A stretch of DNA of 64,000 nucleotides from Microvirga sp. (lineage in GTDB: Bacteria; Pseudomonadota; Alphaproteobacteria; Rhizobiales; Beijerinckiaceae). Where the stretch lies: assembly GCF_014699075.1 (NCBI RefSeq), contig NZ_JACXAB010000003.1, positions 401,536 through 465,535 of the forward strand, read 5' to 3'. Made by a program: the position numbers and the translations under genes. Of this stretch, positions 18,339-28,776 are shown in pieces. Position 1 is the stretch's first letter; every line of letters starts with the position of its first letter. The notes under the pieces are model-generated. The model had not been told where the DNA came from. It searched no databases and saw nothing but the letters and a program-made list of their open reading frames with translations.

Positions 18339-19613
18339 TTATTCGGCCGCGACGAGCACCGTCTCTCTTGCAGGAGCACGCGTCTCGACGGCGCCGTCAT
18401 AGACGGCCTGATCGAGAACGCCCTCCTCCTTCGCCACGAGCACGGGGACGAGAACCTGGCCGGTGACGTTGGTCATGGTGCGCATCATGTCGACCACGCG
18501 GTCGATGGCGATGATGTAGCCGATGCCCTCCAACGGGAGGCCAGCCGTGCTCAGGGTGAGCGTCAGCATCACGATGGAGGTGCCGGGCACGCCCGCCGTG
18601 CCGAGCGAACCGAGCACAGCCGTGAGGCCGATGAGCACATACTGCGTCACCGTGAGATCGAGCCCGAAATACTGCGCGATGAAGATCGACGCGATGGCGG
18701 GATAGATCGCCCCGCAGCCATCCATCTTCACGTTGGCGCCAAGCGGAACCGCGAAGCTCGCATAGCTCTGCGGCACGCCGAGCTTCTCCACTGCAACACG
18801 CAAGCTCATCGGCAGGGTGGCGAGGCTCGACGAGGTGGCGAAAGCCATCTGCATGGCCGGTGCCGCACCACGGAAGAAGCGGCCCACCTTCAAGCCATGC
18901 AGCTTCAGGAGACCGCCATAGACCACGACGATATGGAACAGGCAGGCGAGATACATGGCGGCGATGAACTTGCCGAGCGGCAGCAGCGAAGCAAGGCCGT
19001 AGCGCCCGACCACCCAGGCGATCAACCCAAAGGTGCCGATGGGCGTGAGCTGCAGCACCCAGCGGGTGATGCGGAACACGAGCGTGGCACCCTGATCGAC
19101 AAGGCTGCGGATGCCGGCGGTCTTCTCGCCGAGAGACACGAGGGCAGCGCCGACGATTCCGGAGAAGAACAGCACCTGCAGCACGTTGGTGTCGGCCATA
19201 GCCTTGATCGGGTTTGTCGGCACGATGCCGATCAGCACCTCGAGCGGGGTCGGGATCGTGCGCGGCTTCACCTCGCCCAGCGGCAGGTTCGACAGGCCGA
19301 GGCCCGGGTCGATCAGGTGGCCGAAGGCGATGCCGACCAGCACGGCAATCGCCGAGGTGGCGACGAACCAGAACAGGGTGCGCAAGCCCAGACGCGCCAC
19401 GTTGCCGGCTTCCGCGAGCTTCGCCACGCTGGACGTAATGGTGAAGAACACGAGCGGGATGACGATCATCCGCACGAGGTTCAGGTAGATGTCGCCGAGC
19501 GGCTTGAACCAGACGGCCGCCTGCTCGCCGGCAAGGACGCCCGCGAGGATGCCGAGGGCGAAGCCCACCGCAACCCGCTGCCAGAGCGGACGGGTAAACC
19601 ACGTTTGCAACAT
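18339..19613 (-). CDS. Dicarboxylate/amino acid:cation symporter (DAACS)
   Basis: 424 residues of the GltP/DctA family, a trimeric Na+ or H+ driven importer of glutamate, aspartate or C4-dicarboxylates. Eight helices and two re-entrant hairpins are implied by the pattern; the signature FATSSSLATLPMSL (hairpin 1), GANVKMDGCGAIYPA (helix 7 cation site) and GVPGTSIVMLTLTL (hairpin 2) are all seen. Start at MLQTWF, preceded by AAGG. It cannot be decided from sequence whether malate/succinate or amino acids are the main substrate. Confidence 0.9.
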   Translation of the reverse strand: MLQTWFTRPLWQRVAVGFALGILAGVLAGEQAAVWFKPLGDIYLNLVRMIVIPLVFFTITSSVAKLAEAGNVARLGLRTLFWFVATSAIAVLVGIAFGHLIDPGLGLSNLPLGEVKPRTIPTPLEVLIGIVPTNPIKAMADTNVLQVLFFSGIVGAALVSLGEKTAGIRSLVDQGATLVFRITRWVLQLTPIGTFGLIAWVVGRYGLASLLPLGKFIAAMYLACLFHIVVVYGGLLKLHGLKVGRFFRGAAPAMQMAFATSSSLATLPMSLRVAVEKLGVPQSYASFAVPLGANVKMDGCGAIYPAIASIFIAQYFGLDLTVTQYVLIGLTAVLGSLGTAGVPGTSIVMLTLTLSTAGLPLEGIGYIIAIDRVVDMMRTMTNVTGQVLVPVLVAKEEGVLDQAVYDGAVETRAPARETVLVAAE

Positions 19614-19809
19614 GTTAATTGCCTTATATTTACGAAGATATATGCAAATAGCCTTTGTGCGGGCGAAGCACAAATGTCGCGGGCGCAGGGCTGAGGCCGC
19701 CGAAGTGCATGGATGGGTGCGGCTCACAATGGTGTGTGGCGGCTTGCGGTCGAGGAACGCGGGTCCATCTCGGATCTTGTCGGACGGTAACAGGATATCC
19801 GAAGTACCC

Positions 19810-20913
19810 ATGCCCGCTTGTCTTCATCTCGGCTTCCGAAAGGTTGGATTGGCGCTCCTGCTCATGGTCGGCGGCAGCGTCATTGCGGTGGCCCAACCTG
19901 CCTCTCCTCCACCGGCCGTTCCCGACACCCGGCTGATCGAAGAAGCAGTCGAACGGGCCAAGCACCTGCCCAACCTCCGCTCCCTTATCGTCACCCATAA
20001 CGGCACCATCCTGACGGAGCAGGCGCTCGGTGGCGCCCGGCTGGATCGTCCGACGAACATCAAGTCGGCGTCGAAGACCATCATGTCGGCGCTCGTCGGC
20101 ATCGCCATCGAGCGCGGAGTGCTGCAGGGCGTCGACCAGCCGGTGGCGTCGATCCTCGAACAGAGCATCCCTTCGGACGCCGATCCGCGCGTGAGGCAGA
20201 TCACCATCGGGCATCTGCTCTCCATGCGGGCTGGGCTGGAGCGCACCTCCGGCCGCAATTACGGCGCCTGGATCAGCAGCGGCAACTGGGTGCGGGACGC
20301 CCTCTCGCGGCCGTTCGTGGATGAGCCCGGCGGACGCATGCTCTATTCCACCGGCAGCACGCATCTTCTCTCGGCCGCCCTCACACGCGCCTCGAAGCGC
20401 AGCACCCTGGAGCTTGCCCGCGACTGGCTCGGCGAGCCGCTGGAGATCACGGTCGCCCCATGGACCCGCGATCCGCAGGGCATTTATCTCGGCGGCAACG
20501 AAATGGCGCTCTCGCCCCGCGCCCTTCACCGCTTCGGCGAGATGTATCGCCAGAGCGGCATGATCGACGGCAAGCGCGTGGTGTCGGAGAACTGGATCAG
20601 GGAATCGTGGACGCCGCGCACGTCCTCGCCCTTCACCGGCGACTCTTACGGCTATGGCTGGTTCATGCGCGACATGCGCGGGCACAAAGCCCACTACGCC
20701 TGGGGCTTCGGTGGGCAGATGCTCTACGTGATCCCCAGCCTCGGACTGACGATCACCATGACCTCCGACCCGACGGAGCCGTCACGGGAGGACAACTATA
20801 TCGGCCAGCTCCACGCGCTCGTCGCGGATGGCATCGTACCTGCTCTTTTGCCAAAGACGGAAGACACAACCGGCAGCATCGGATTAGACGATGCGCCGGC
20901 GCCGATTCCCTAA
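19810..20913 (+). CDS. Exported serine hydrolase, beta-lactamase/class C fold
   Basis: 367 residues. A signal peptide covers residues 1-28 (VGLALLLMVGGSVIAVAQ). The Ser-x-x-Lys nucleophile motif SASK is near residue 93 and a Tyr motif appears as YSTG, in place of YxN. HYAWGFGGQMLYVIP near the C-terminus takes the place of the KTG strand (here with His). This is the family of esterases and D-aminopeptidase/beta-lactamase-like enzymes, so true beta-lactam hydrolysis should not be assumed. The last codons overlap the convergent lrgB end by 4 bases. Confidence 0.85.
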   Translation: MPACLHLGFRKVGLALLLMVGGSVIAVAQPASPPPAVPDTRLIEEAVERAKHLPNLRSLIVTHNGTILTEQALGGARLDRPTNIKSASKTIMSALVGIAIERGVLQGVDQPVASILEQSIPSDADPRVRQITIGHLLSMRAGLERTSGRNYGAWISSGNWVRDALSRPFVDEPGGRMLYSTGSTHLLSAALTRASKRSTLELARDWLGEPLEITVAPWTRDPQGIYLGGNEMALSPRALHRFGEMYRQSGMIDGKRVVSENWIRESWTPRTSSPFTGDSYGYGWFMRDMRGHKAHYAWGFGGQMLYVIPSLGLTITMTSDPTEPSREDNYIGQLHALVADGIVPALLPKTEDTTGSIGLDDAPAPIP

Positions 20914-21632
20914 TCCAGCAGCAGCTTCAGCACCAAGGGCAGAAGCAGCGCCGTCACCAGGGCGTTCAACCCCATGGCGATGCCTGCGAATGTGCCGGCG
21001 AGGGAATTGACCTGAAAGGCTCGCGCCGTTCCGATGCCATGCGACGCGAGCCCCACGGCAAACCCGCGAGCGCGCCAGTCCTTCATGCGCAGGGCATTCA
21101 TCAACGGCGTGACCATGATCGAGCCGGCAACGCCAGTGAGCATGATCAGGATGGCTGTGAGTGCCGGATCACCGCCTAGGGTCTCCGTGATGCCCATGCC
21201 CACAGGAGCGGTGACGGATTTGGGCGCGAGCGCGATGAGGATGGGATCAGGAATGCCGAAGAGCTGTCCGATGGCAACAGCCGACACGATGGCCGTGACC
21301 GAGCCCACGACAAGCGCCACCACCATCGGCACGATGGAGCGCAGAACGATGTGCCGGTTCTCGTAGAGCGGGATGGCGAGCGCGACGGTTGCAGGCCCCA
21401 GCAGGAAGTGCACGAACTTCGCGCCTTCGAAATAGACCGGGTAGGACGTGCCCGTGCCCCACAGCACGAGCGCAACGGCCGCGACAGAAATCAGCACCGG
21501 ATTGCATAGGGGATGCCGCTTGAAAGCGAGCGAGATGCGGTCCGCGATCACGTAGGCGCCGAGCGTCACCACGAGCCAGAACAGAGGCGTCTGCGAAAGG
21601 TAGACCCAGAGGGAGAAGGCAGGATCAGTCAC
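20910..21632 (-). CDS. lrgB: LrgB-family membrane protein
   Basis: 240 residues, about seven membrane helices, with PVLISVAAVALVL, FLLGPATVALAIPLYENR, LAPKSVTAPVGMGITETLGG and SHGIGTARAF, all strong LrgB/CidB signatures. The family is tied to control of murein hydrolase activity, and in plants and some bacteria to glycolate/pyruvate export. Translation starts at GTG within the last codons of the lrgA-like gene, an 8-base overlap (GTGACTGA) that implies translational coupling. Confidence 0.9.
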   Translation of the reverse strand: MTDPAFSLWVYLSQTPLFWLVVTLGAYVIADRISLAFKRHPLCNPVLISVAAVALVLWGTGTSYPVYFEGAKFVHFLLGPATVALAIPLYENRHIVLRSIVPMVVALVVGSVTAIVSAVAIGQLFGIPDPILIALAPKSVTAPVGMGITETLGGDPALTAILIMLTGVAGSIMVTPLMNALRMKDWRARGFAVGLASHGIGTARAFQVNSLAGTFAGIAMGLNALVTALLLPLVLKLLLD

Positions 21633-22023
21633 GGCGTTCGCCCTCCTCTGTCCCCATGGAGGAACCGCTGAGGCGCGACACCACCACGAAGGTGACAACT
21701 GTCACGATCAGGGTCACAAAGGTCGAGGCCACAAGTGCGATCCCGAGCCTCATGCCATACTCCGCCACCACATCGAACCGCTGCACCACGCCGACGCTCG
21801 CCGGAATGAACAGCAGGGAGAGATGGGCGAGCAGCCCCTTCCCCGTCTGGTCGAGCGCCCTGCCGAACTCGGGAATCCTCGCTCTGACCCGGTCGCGCAG
21901 GATCAAGCCCATGAGGAGAAACAGCATGCCGAGCACGGGTCCCGGCAGTGGCCAACCGAGCCCGCGGGCGACGACCTCGCCGAGAAGCTGGAACAGAAGA
22001 ATGAGGGTGAGGCTGACGATCAT
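21625..22023 (-). CDS. CidA/LrgA-family holin-like protein
   Basis: 132 residues with four predicted helices; PLPGPVLGMLFLLMGLIL and LLFIPASVGVV are the family signatures. Holin-like partner of LrgB. I start it at MIVSLTL (22023), because the in-frame extension to 22071 would run through the rpoD terminator hairpin. It lies only 53 bases from the rpoD stop, so its promoter is probably squeezed into or inside the end of rpoD, or it is read by leak-through. Confidence 0.85.
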   Translation of the reverse strand: MIVSLTLILLFQLLGEVVARGLGWPLPGPVLGMLFLLMGLILRDRVRARIPEFGRALDQTGKGLLAHLSLLFIPASVGVVQRFDVVAEYGMRLGIALVASTFVTLIVTVVTFVVVSRLSGSSMGTEEGERRD

Positions 22024-22040
22024 GGACGGTGCATAAATGG

Positions 22041-22068
22041 AAAAAGGCGGGTTTGAAGCCCGCCTTTT
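22041..22068. terminator. rpoD terminator
   Basis: GGCGGG and CCCGCC pair around a seven-base loop, flanked by A and T runs; on the minus strand the hairpin starts 9 bases after the rpoD stop and ends in a U run. Confidence 0.85.
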
Positions 22069-22076
22069 CAAGTCGC

Positions 22077-24077
<2,001 letters not shown>

Positions 24078-24272
24078 GCTTTGCTCAACTCCAGCGCCCC
24101 GCCTGTCCCCCCTACAGGACCTGCGCTGCGCGAAAGGGCGGCCAGCCTTGAAGGCTCCGCCACCCGAAATTCATTCCCGATTATAAACAGTGAGTCGCTG
24201 ACTAACCGTTAACCATCTCCTGCTCAAACTGCGGCAGCCGCCCGACTTGCCCCATTCTGAAATCCAGACCCG

Positions 24273-26165
24273 TCAGTGACCCCCGGGGATCGCTGCGTCG
24301 TCCATGTCGGCCTCGGCACCCTCGACGGAAGACAGCTGGTTCTGGACCTCCCGCAGCCAGGCGAGATTGGCCTCATTGTCATCTTCGGCGAGTGCGCGCT
24401 CGGCTGCTCGAAGTTCGCTATGTAACGTGCGGGCGCGGCGATGCAAGGTGATGGCTTGCCTCAATGCGTCCTCAAGACGCAAGGGGTCCGCGTGTGGATC
24501 AAGCATCCATCGGTCGCCGGGACGGACCAGAGCCGTCAGCCTGTCGGCCTCGGCCGTCAGACCGGCCCGCTCAAGGCGGGCCCTCATGACCGTCAGGTCG
24601 GCAGGTTCGCCGCTCGCCGCTCCATCGAGCAGGAGACTGCGCACCATTTGGGTAGAGCGGCGTTCAAGTTCAAGATCTGCAAGGGTTTCTGCATGATTTT
24701 GAAGGAGTTCCGGGTGAACCAGGAAGGTGCAGAGGATCATCGCCTCCCGGGGAGACTCGGCCGTTCCGCCGGCAAACAGCGCACTCCGGGCAAGCATCGG
24801 CGAGACGCTCAAGGGGGAGCTTGGCGTCATCGGCTGAGGCTTCTGGAAATCCCGCCGCGGGCCGCCCCCCTGGCGGTTGAAACGGCTCGAGCGGGTGTCG
24901 GGGCTTAAAGCCGCTAAGCGGCTTTCCACCTCCTCCCGATAGTATTTCTTCAGGGTTTCGTCGCGAATCAGGGCAAGTGATTCGCGAAGCCGCCGCTCCA
25001 GGGCGGCCCGCCGCTCCGGGGTATCGAGGGGGCCGGCCTCAAGCTCCCGGGTCCAGAGCACGTCCACCAGGGGCCGGGCCGCGCCGAGCACCCGCTCCAC
25101 GGCCGCAGGCCCGCCGCCCCGGGCGAGATCGTCCGGGTCCTGGCCCTCGGGCAGCATGGCAAAGCGCAGGGACTTCCCCGGCATCAGGTTCGGCAGGGCC
25201 ACGTCGAGGGCCCGGTAGGCCGCACGCTGGCCGGCCTTGTCGCCGTCGAAGCAGAGGATCGGTTCCTCGGCGAGGCGCCAGAGCAGGGTGAGCTGGTCTT
25301 CCGTGAGCGCCGTACCCAGGGGCGCCACCGCATGGGGAAAGCCCGCGACGTTGAGCGAGATCACGTCCACATAGCCTTCCACCGCGACTACGGTGCCCCG
25401 GTCATGGGCCGGCTGGCGGGCGAGATGGTAGTTGTAGAGGAGCCGCCCCTTGTTGAAGAGCGGCGTGTCGGGGGAGTTCAGGTACTTGGCCGGCACGTCG
25501 GCGCTCATGGCGCGCCCGCCGAAGGCGATCACCCGGCCGCGCAGGTCGCAGATCGGGAACATCACCCGGTCGCGGAAGCGGTCATAGGGAACCTTCACGT
25601 CCTCGCCGGCGATCAGGAGTCCGGCCTCCACCATCATGTCGATGGGCACGCCCTTGCCGGCGAGATGGTCCCGCAGGGCAAACCGTTCCGGCGGCGCATA
25701 GCCGATCCGGAAGCGCGCCTGGGTGTCCCGGCTCAAGGTACGGCCGGCCAGGTAATCCCGCGCCTTGATCCCGACCCTGTCCTGCAGCGAGGCCTCGAAG
25801 AACACGGCTGCCAGTTCCATGACGTCGTAGAGGCTCTTGCGCTTGACCTCTTCCTGCCGATCCTCCTGGGACAGCTTGGGCAGGGGCACCCCGGCCTCTC
25901 CGGCCAGCCGCTCGACGGCCTCGGGAAAGGACAGCCCTTCCGTCTCCATCAGGAAGGTGAAGATGTCCCCGTGCTTGCCGGATGAGAAGCAGTGATAGAA
26001 CTGCTTCTGGTCGTTCACGTAGAAGCTCGGCGTCTTCTCCGCATTGAAGGGCGACAGCCCCCTCCACTCCCGCCCGGCCTTCTTGAGACGCACGCGCTTG
26101 CCCACGACCGCCGAGGTCGGCAGCCGGGCGCGGATCTCTTCCAGAATTTGGGGCGGGTATCGCAC
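24273..26165 (-). CDS. dnaG: DNA primase
   Basis: 630 residues. It lays RNA primers at the replication fork. Order: N-terminal zinc-binding region (1-95), catalytic TOPRIM half (about 255-345, with VEGYVDVI and DGDKAGQRAA metal-binding acidic residues) and a C-terminal DnaB-interacting region. Odd point: of the four standard zinc ligands only Cys59 remains; the others are Ser38, Asn41 and Ser62 (GLSPFNAEK, YHCFSSGKHGD). I recall similar replacements in other alphaproteobacterial primases, so this is likely lineage-wide and not decay. It lies 195 bases upstream of rpoD in the same direction. Confidence 0.95.
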   Translation of the reverse strand: MRYPPQILEEIRARLPTSAVVGKRVRLKKAGREWRGLSPFNAEKTPSFYVNDQKQFYHCFSSGKHGDIFTFLMETEGLSFPEAVERLAGEAGVPLPKLSQEDRQEEVKRKSLYDVMELAAVFFEASLQDRVGIKARDYLAGRTLSRDTQARFRIGYAPPERFALRDHLAGKGVPIDMMVEAGLLIAGEDVKVPYDRFRDRVMFPICDLRGRVIAFGGRAMSADVPAKYLNSPDTPLFNKGRLLYNYHLARQPAHDRGTVVAVEGYVDVISLNVAGFPHAVAPLGTALTEDQLTLLWRLAEEPILCFDGDKAGQRAAYRALDVALPNLMPGKSLRFAMLPEGQDPDDLARGGGPAAVERVLGAARPLVDVLWTRELEAGPLDTPERRAALERRLRESLALIRDETLKKYYREEVESRLAALSPDTRSSRFNRQGGGPRRDFQKPQPMTPSSPLSVSPMLARSALFAGGTAESPREAMILCTFLVHPELLQNHAETLADLELERRSTQMVRSLLLDGAASGEPADLTVMRARLERAGLTAEADRLTALVRPGDRWMLDPHADPLRLEDALRQAITLHRRARTLHSELRAAERALAEDDNEANLAWLREVQNQLSSVEGAEADMDDAAIPGGH

Positions 26166-26383
26166 GAGGCGTGAGTCTCCAAACCTGTTTCATAACCTAG
26201 AGCGGCGATAGAGGAGACAGAAAGCGAACGGCCAAGCTTTCCTGTGCCCATAATCCACAGGCGGCACCCTCTTCCGTAACAAACCCAAGTCGACGACCCG
26301 ATTGGTGCGGAAATTTTAACAGCCCTGTGCCAGCCTGAACGCATTGCGAGAAAAACAACAAAGTTATTTTGGAGCAAGGGGCA

Positions 26384-28519
26384 ATGCCCGCTGTTACGAC
26401 AATCGGTTCCACTGGCGACGCTTACATTGACGGCCTTCTTGGAAATCTGAAATGGGCTGCCACTGATTTCAGCTATAGCTTCCCAACGGATGCCTCTCTC
26501 TACGGCACATCCTACGGCGAGGGGGAAACCGCCAGCTTCGGGGCTCTCAACCCGCTCCAGCAGGCCGCCGCCCGCACGGCCCTGACGATGGTCGCATCGG
26601 TGGCGAACGTCACCTTCACGGAAATCGCCGAGACGGCAACCGACCACGCCGACCTGCGCTTCGGCCTCTCCGACCTGCCCAAAACCGCCTGGGCCTACTA
26701 TCCCAGCGCCGCAACCGAGGGCGGCGATGCCTGGTTCAACAAGTCGAGCGGCGCCTACAGCAAGCCCGTGAAGGGCAACTACGCCTTCCTGACCTTCATC
26801 CACGAGATCGGCCATTCCCTCGGGCTGGAGCATCCTCATGAAGCCGGCCTGCCGGCGGACCGTGACTCCATGGAGTACACGGTCATGAGCTATCGCTCCC
26901 ATATCGGGGCCTCGACCACGCGCGGCTATGTGAACGAGACCTGGGGCTATGCCCAGTCGCTCATGATGCTCGACATCGCGGCCCTGCAGCACCTCTACGG
27001 CGCCAACTACGCCACCAACGGCGCCGGCACGGTTTACACCTGGAGCGCGACGACCGGCGAGATGTTCATCGACGGCGTCGGCCAAGGAGCCCCCGGGGGC
27101 AACAGGATCTTGCTGACAATCTGGGACGGCGGCGGCAACGACACCTACGACTTCTCGAACTACGGCACCAACCTGAAGGTCGACCTGCGCCCCGGAGGCT
27201 GGACGACCACGGCCACGGGCCAGCTCGCCAAACTGCGCTATGACGGCTCGCGGTTGGCCGCGGGCAACATCGCCAACGCCCTGCTCCATCACGGCGACAC
27301 GCGCTCGCTGATCGAGAATGCCATCGGCGGAACGGGCGCGGATATGATCGTCGGCAATCAGGCCGCGAACACGCTCAAGGGAAGCGCGGGCAACGACAGG
27401 CTCACCGGCGCCGAAGGCAACGACCTGCTCGACGGTGGAACCGGCAGCGACACGGCGGTCTTCGGAAGCCAGCGCTCCAATTACAGCATCACGCAGCTGG
27501 CCGATGGATCGCTGCAGGTTGCGGACCTGCGCCCAGGCGCACTGGACGGAACGGACATCCTCTCGAACATCGAGATGGTCCAGTTCAGCGACAGGGTCTA
27601 CCTCTTCGCGGAACTGCTCCCGCCCGCTCAACCGGTGACGACTGAACCTCCTGTTTCGGAGGAGCCCCCTGTGACCGATGAACCGCCGGCCACGGAGGAG
27701 CCTCCGGCCAAGCAGGACCTCGTGCTCAGCGGGACCAGTGCTGCGGACAGGCTCGATGGCGCGGACGGGAACGATCAGATCAACGGCTGGGCCGGGAACG
27801 ATGCCATCTATGGCCAGGATGGCGACGACATCCTGACCGGTGGATCGGGTCGCGACATCCTCGATGGCGGCATGGGGACGGACACCGCCAGCTATGCGAC
27901 AGCCAGGGCGGGCGTTATCGCCGACCTGATGGCCGCATCGCGGAACACGCGGGATGCCTACGGGGACCGCTATATCAGCATCGAGAACCTGACCGGCAGC
28001 GCCTATGCCGATGTGCTGAAGGGCAATGATGGCGCGAACGCTCTCATCGGCGGCTCCGGGTCGGATGCGCTCTACGGCCGCGGCGATTCCGACCGCCTCG
28101 AAGGCGCCGACGGCAACGACTACCTGGACGGCGGCCTTGGAGCGGATGCTCTGTACGGCCACAGCGGCCGCGACACCCTGTATGGCGGCCAGGGGAGCGA
28201 CGTGCTGGCCGGCGGATCGGGAAGCGATCTATTCGTGTTCAAGTCGCGGGTCGTGACCGCATCGGGCGCGCCGGATACCATCGAAGACTTCGTGTCCGGC
28301 ACGGACAGGATCGATCTGCGCAGCATCGATGCCAACACGAAGCTCTCGGGCAACCAGGCGTTCTCGTTCATCGGCGGCAGCGCCTTCACCGGCAAGGCCG
28401 GGCAGCTGAACTTCCGCGACGGCGTGCTGTCCGGCGACGTCAATGGCGACGAAATGGCCGATTTCCAGATCAGCCTTCCCGCTGTCTTGTCACTGAAGTC
28501 GACGGATTTCTATCTTTGA
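26384..28519 (+). CDS. Secreted serralysin-type M10 metalloprotease with RTX repeats
   Basis: 711 residues, no signal peptide. The zinc site HEIGHSLGLEH is at 140-150 and the Met-turn YTVMSY at 166-170, the metzincin pattern of serralysins. A first RTX block (GGTGADMIVGN to GGTGSDTAVFG) spans about 315-360, a Pro/Glu linker (TEPPVSEEPPVTDEPPATEEPP) is at 420-442, a second and longer RTX block runs 455-615, and the type I secretion C-terminal cap follows. Two RTX blocks split by a proline linker is less usual than the single block of classic serralysin. ATG 26384 has AAGGGG before it. Likely a calcium-dependent extracellular protease; no inhibitor or exporter gene is recognised nearby. Confidence 0.9.
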   Translation: MPAVTTIGSTGDAYIDGLLGNLKWAATDFSYSFPTDASLYGTSYGEGETASFGALNPLQQAAARTALTMVASVANVTFTEIAETATDHADLRFGLSDLPKTAWAYYPSAATEGGDAWFNKSSGAYSKPVKGNYAFLTFIHEIGHSLGLEHPHEAGLPADRDSMEYTVMSYRSHIGASTTRGYVNETWGYAQSLMMLDIAALQHLYGANYATNGAGTVYTWSATTGEMFIDGVGQGAPGGNRILLTIWDGGGNDTYDFSNYGTNLKVDLRPGGWTTTATGQLAKLRYDGSRLAAGNIANALLHHGDTRSLIENAIGGTGADMIVGNQAANTLKGSAGNDRLTGAEGNDLLDGGTGSDTAVFGSQRSNYSITQLADGSLQVADLRPGALDGTDILSNIEMVQFSDRVYLFAELLPPAQPVTTEPPVSEEPPVTDEPPATEEPPAKQDLVLSGTSAADRLDGADGNDQINGWAGNDAIYGQDGDDILTGGSGRDILDGGMGTDTASYATARAGVIADLMAASRNTRDAYGDRYISIENLTGSAYADVLKGNDGANALIGGSGSDALYGRGDSDRLEGADGNDYLDGGLGADALYGHSGRDTLYGGQGSDVLAGGSGSDLFVFKSRVVTASGAPDTIEDFVSGTDRIDLRSIDANTKLSGNQAFSFIGGSAFTGKAGQLNFRDGVLSGDVNGDEMADFQISLPAVLSLKSTDFYL

Positions 28520-28531
28520 CGGGAGAGCGCG

Positions 28532-28753
28532 TTGAGCGAGTGGGTTGATTTCGACCGTTGGAAGGAATGCCCACAGATTGAGCGGCCCGGCTATGTCTTT
28601 GAAGTCAGGAATGCCGAGGGACAAAGCCTCTTCACGGCGTGCGATGTCTCTCTGAAGCTGCCGTCCAGCTGGACATCCGCACCCGTGCAGTTCCGGCTCG
28701 TGCAGGCCCCGAAGCCCCGGCATTCCACCCCGATCCCACGGCCGCGATCCTGA
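28532..28753 (+). CDS. Small unknown protein after RTX protease
   Basis: 73 residues starting at TTG, with GGGAG at good spacing. Sequence: SEWVDFDRWKECPQIERPG, then EVRNAEGQSLFTACDVSL, ending in a Pro/Arg tail. It starts 12 bases after the protease stop and reads in the same direction, so it is likely cotranscribed. I recognise no family. Lack of a signal peptide argues against it being a classic periplasmic protease inhibitor. Could be spurious, but coding pattern and ribosome site favour a gene. Confidence 0.5.
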   Translation: MSEWVDFDRWKECPQIERPGYVFEVRNAEGQSLFTACDVSLKLPSSWTSAPVQFRLVQAPKPRHSTPIPRPRS

Positions 28754-28776
28754 GCACGTGAAAGCCGGATCGGGAT

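Noticed and set aside
19810..20913. Call of a true class C beta-lactamase
   Set aside because: YxN and KTG motifs are altered; the broader serine hydrolase name is safer.
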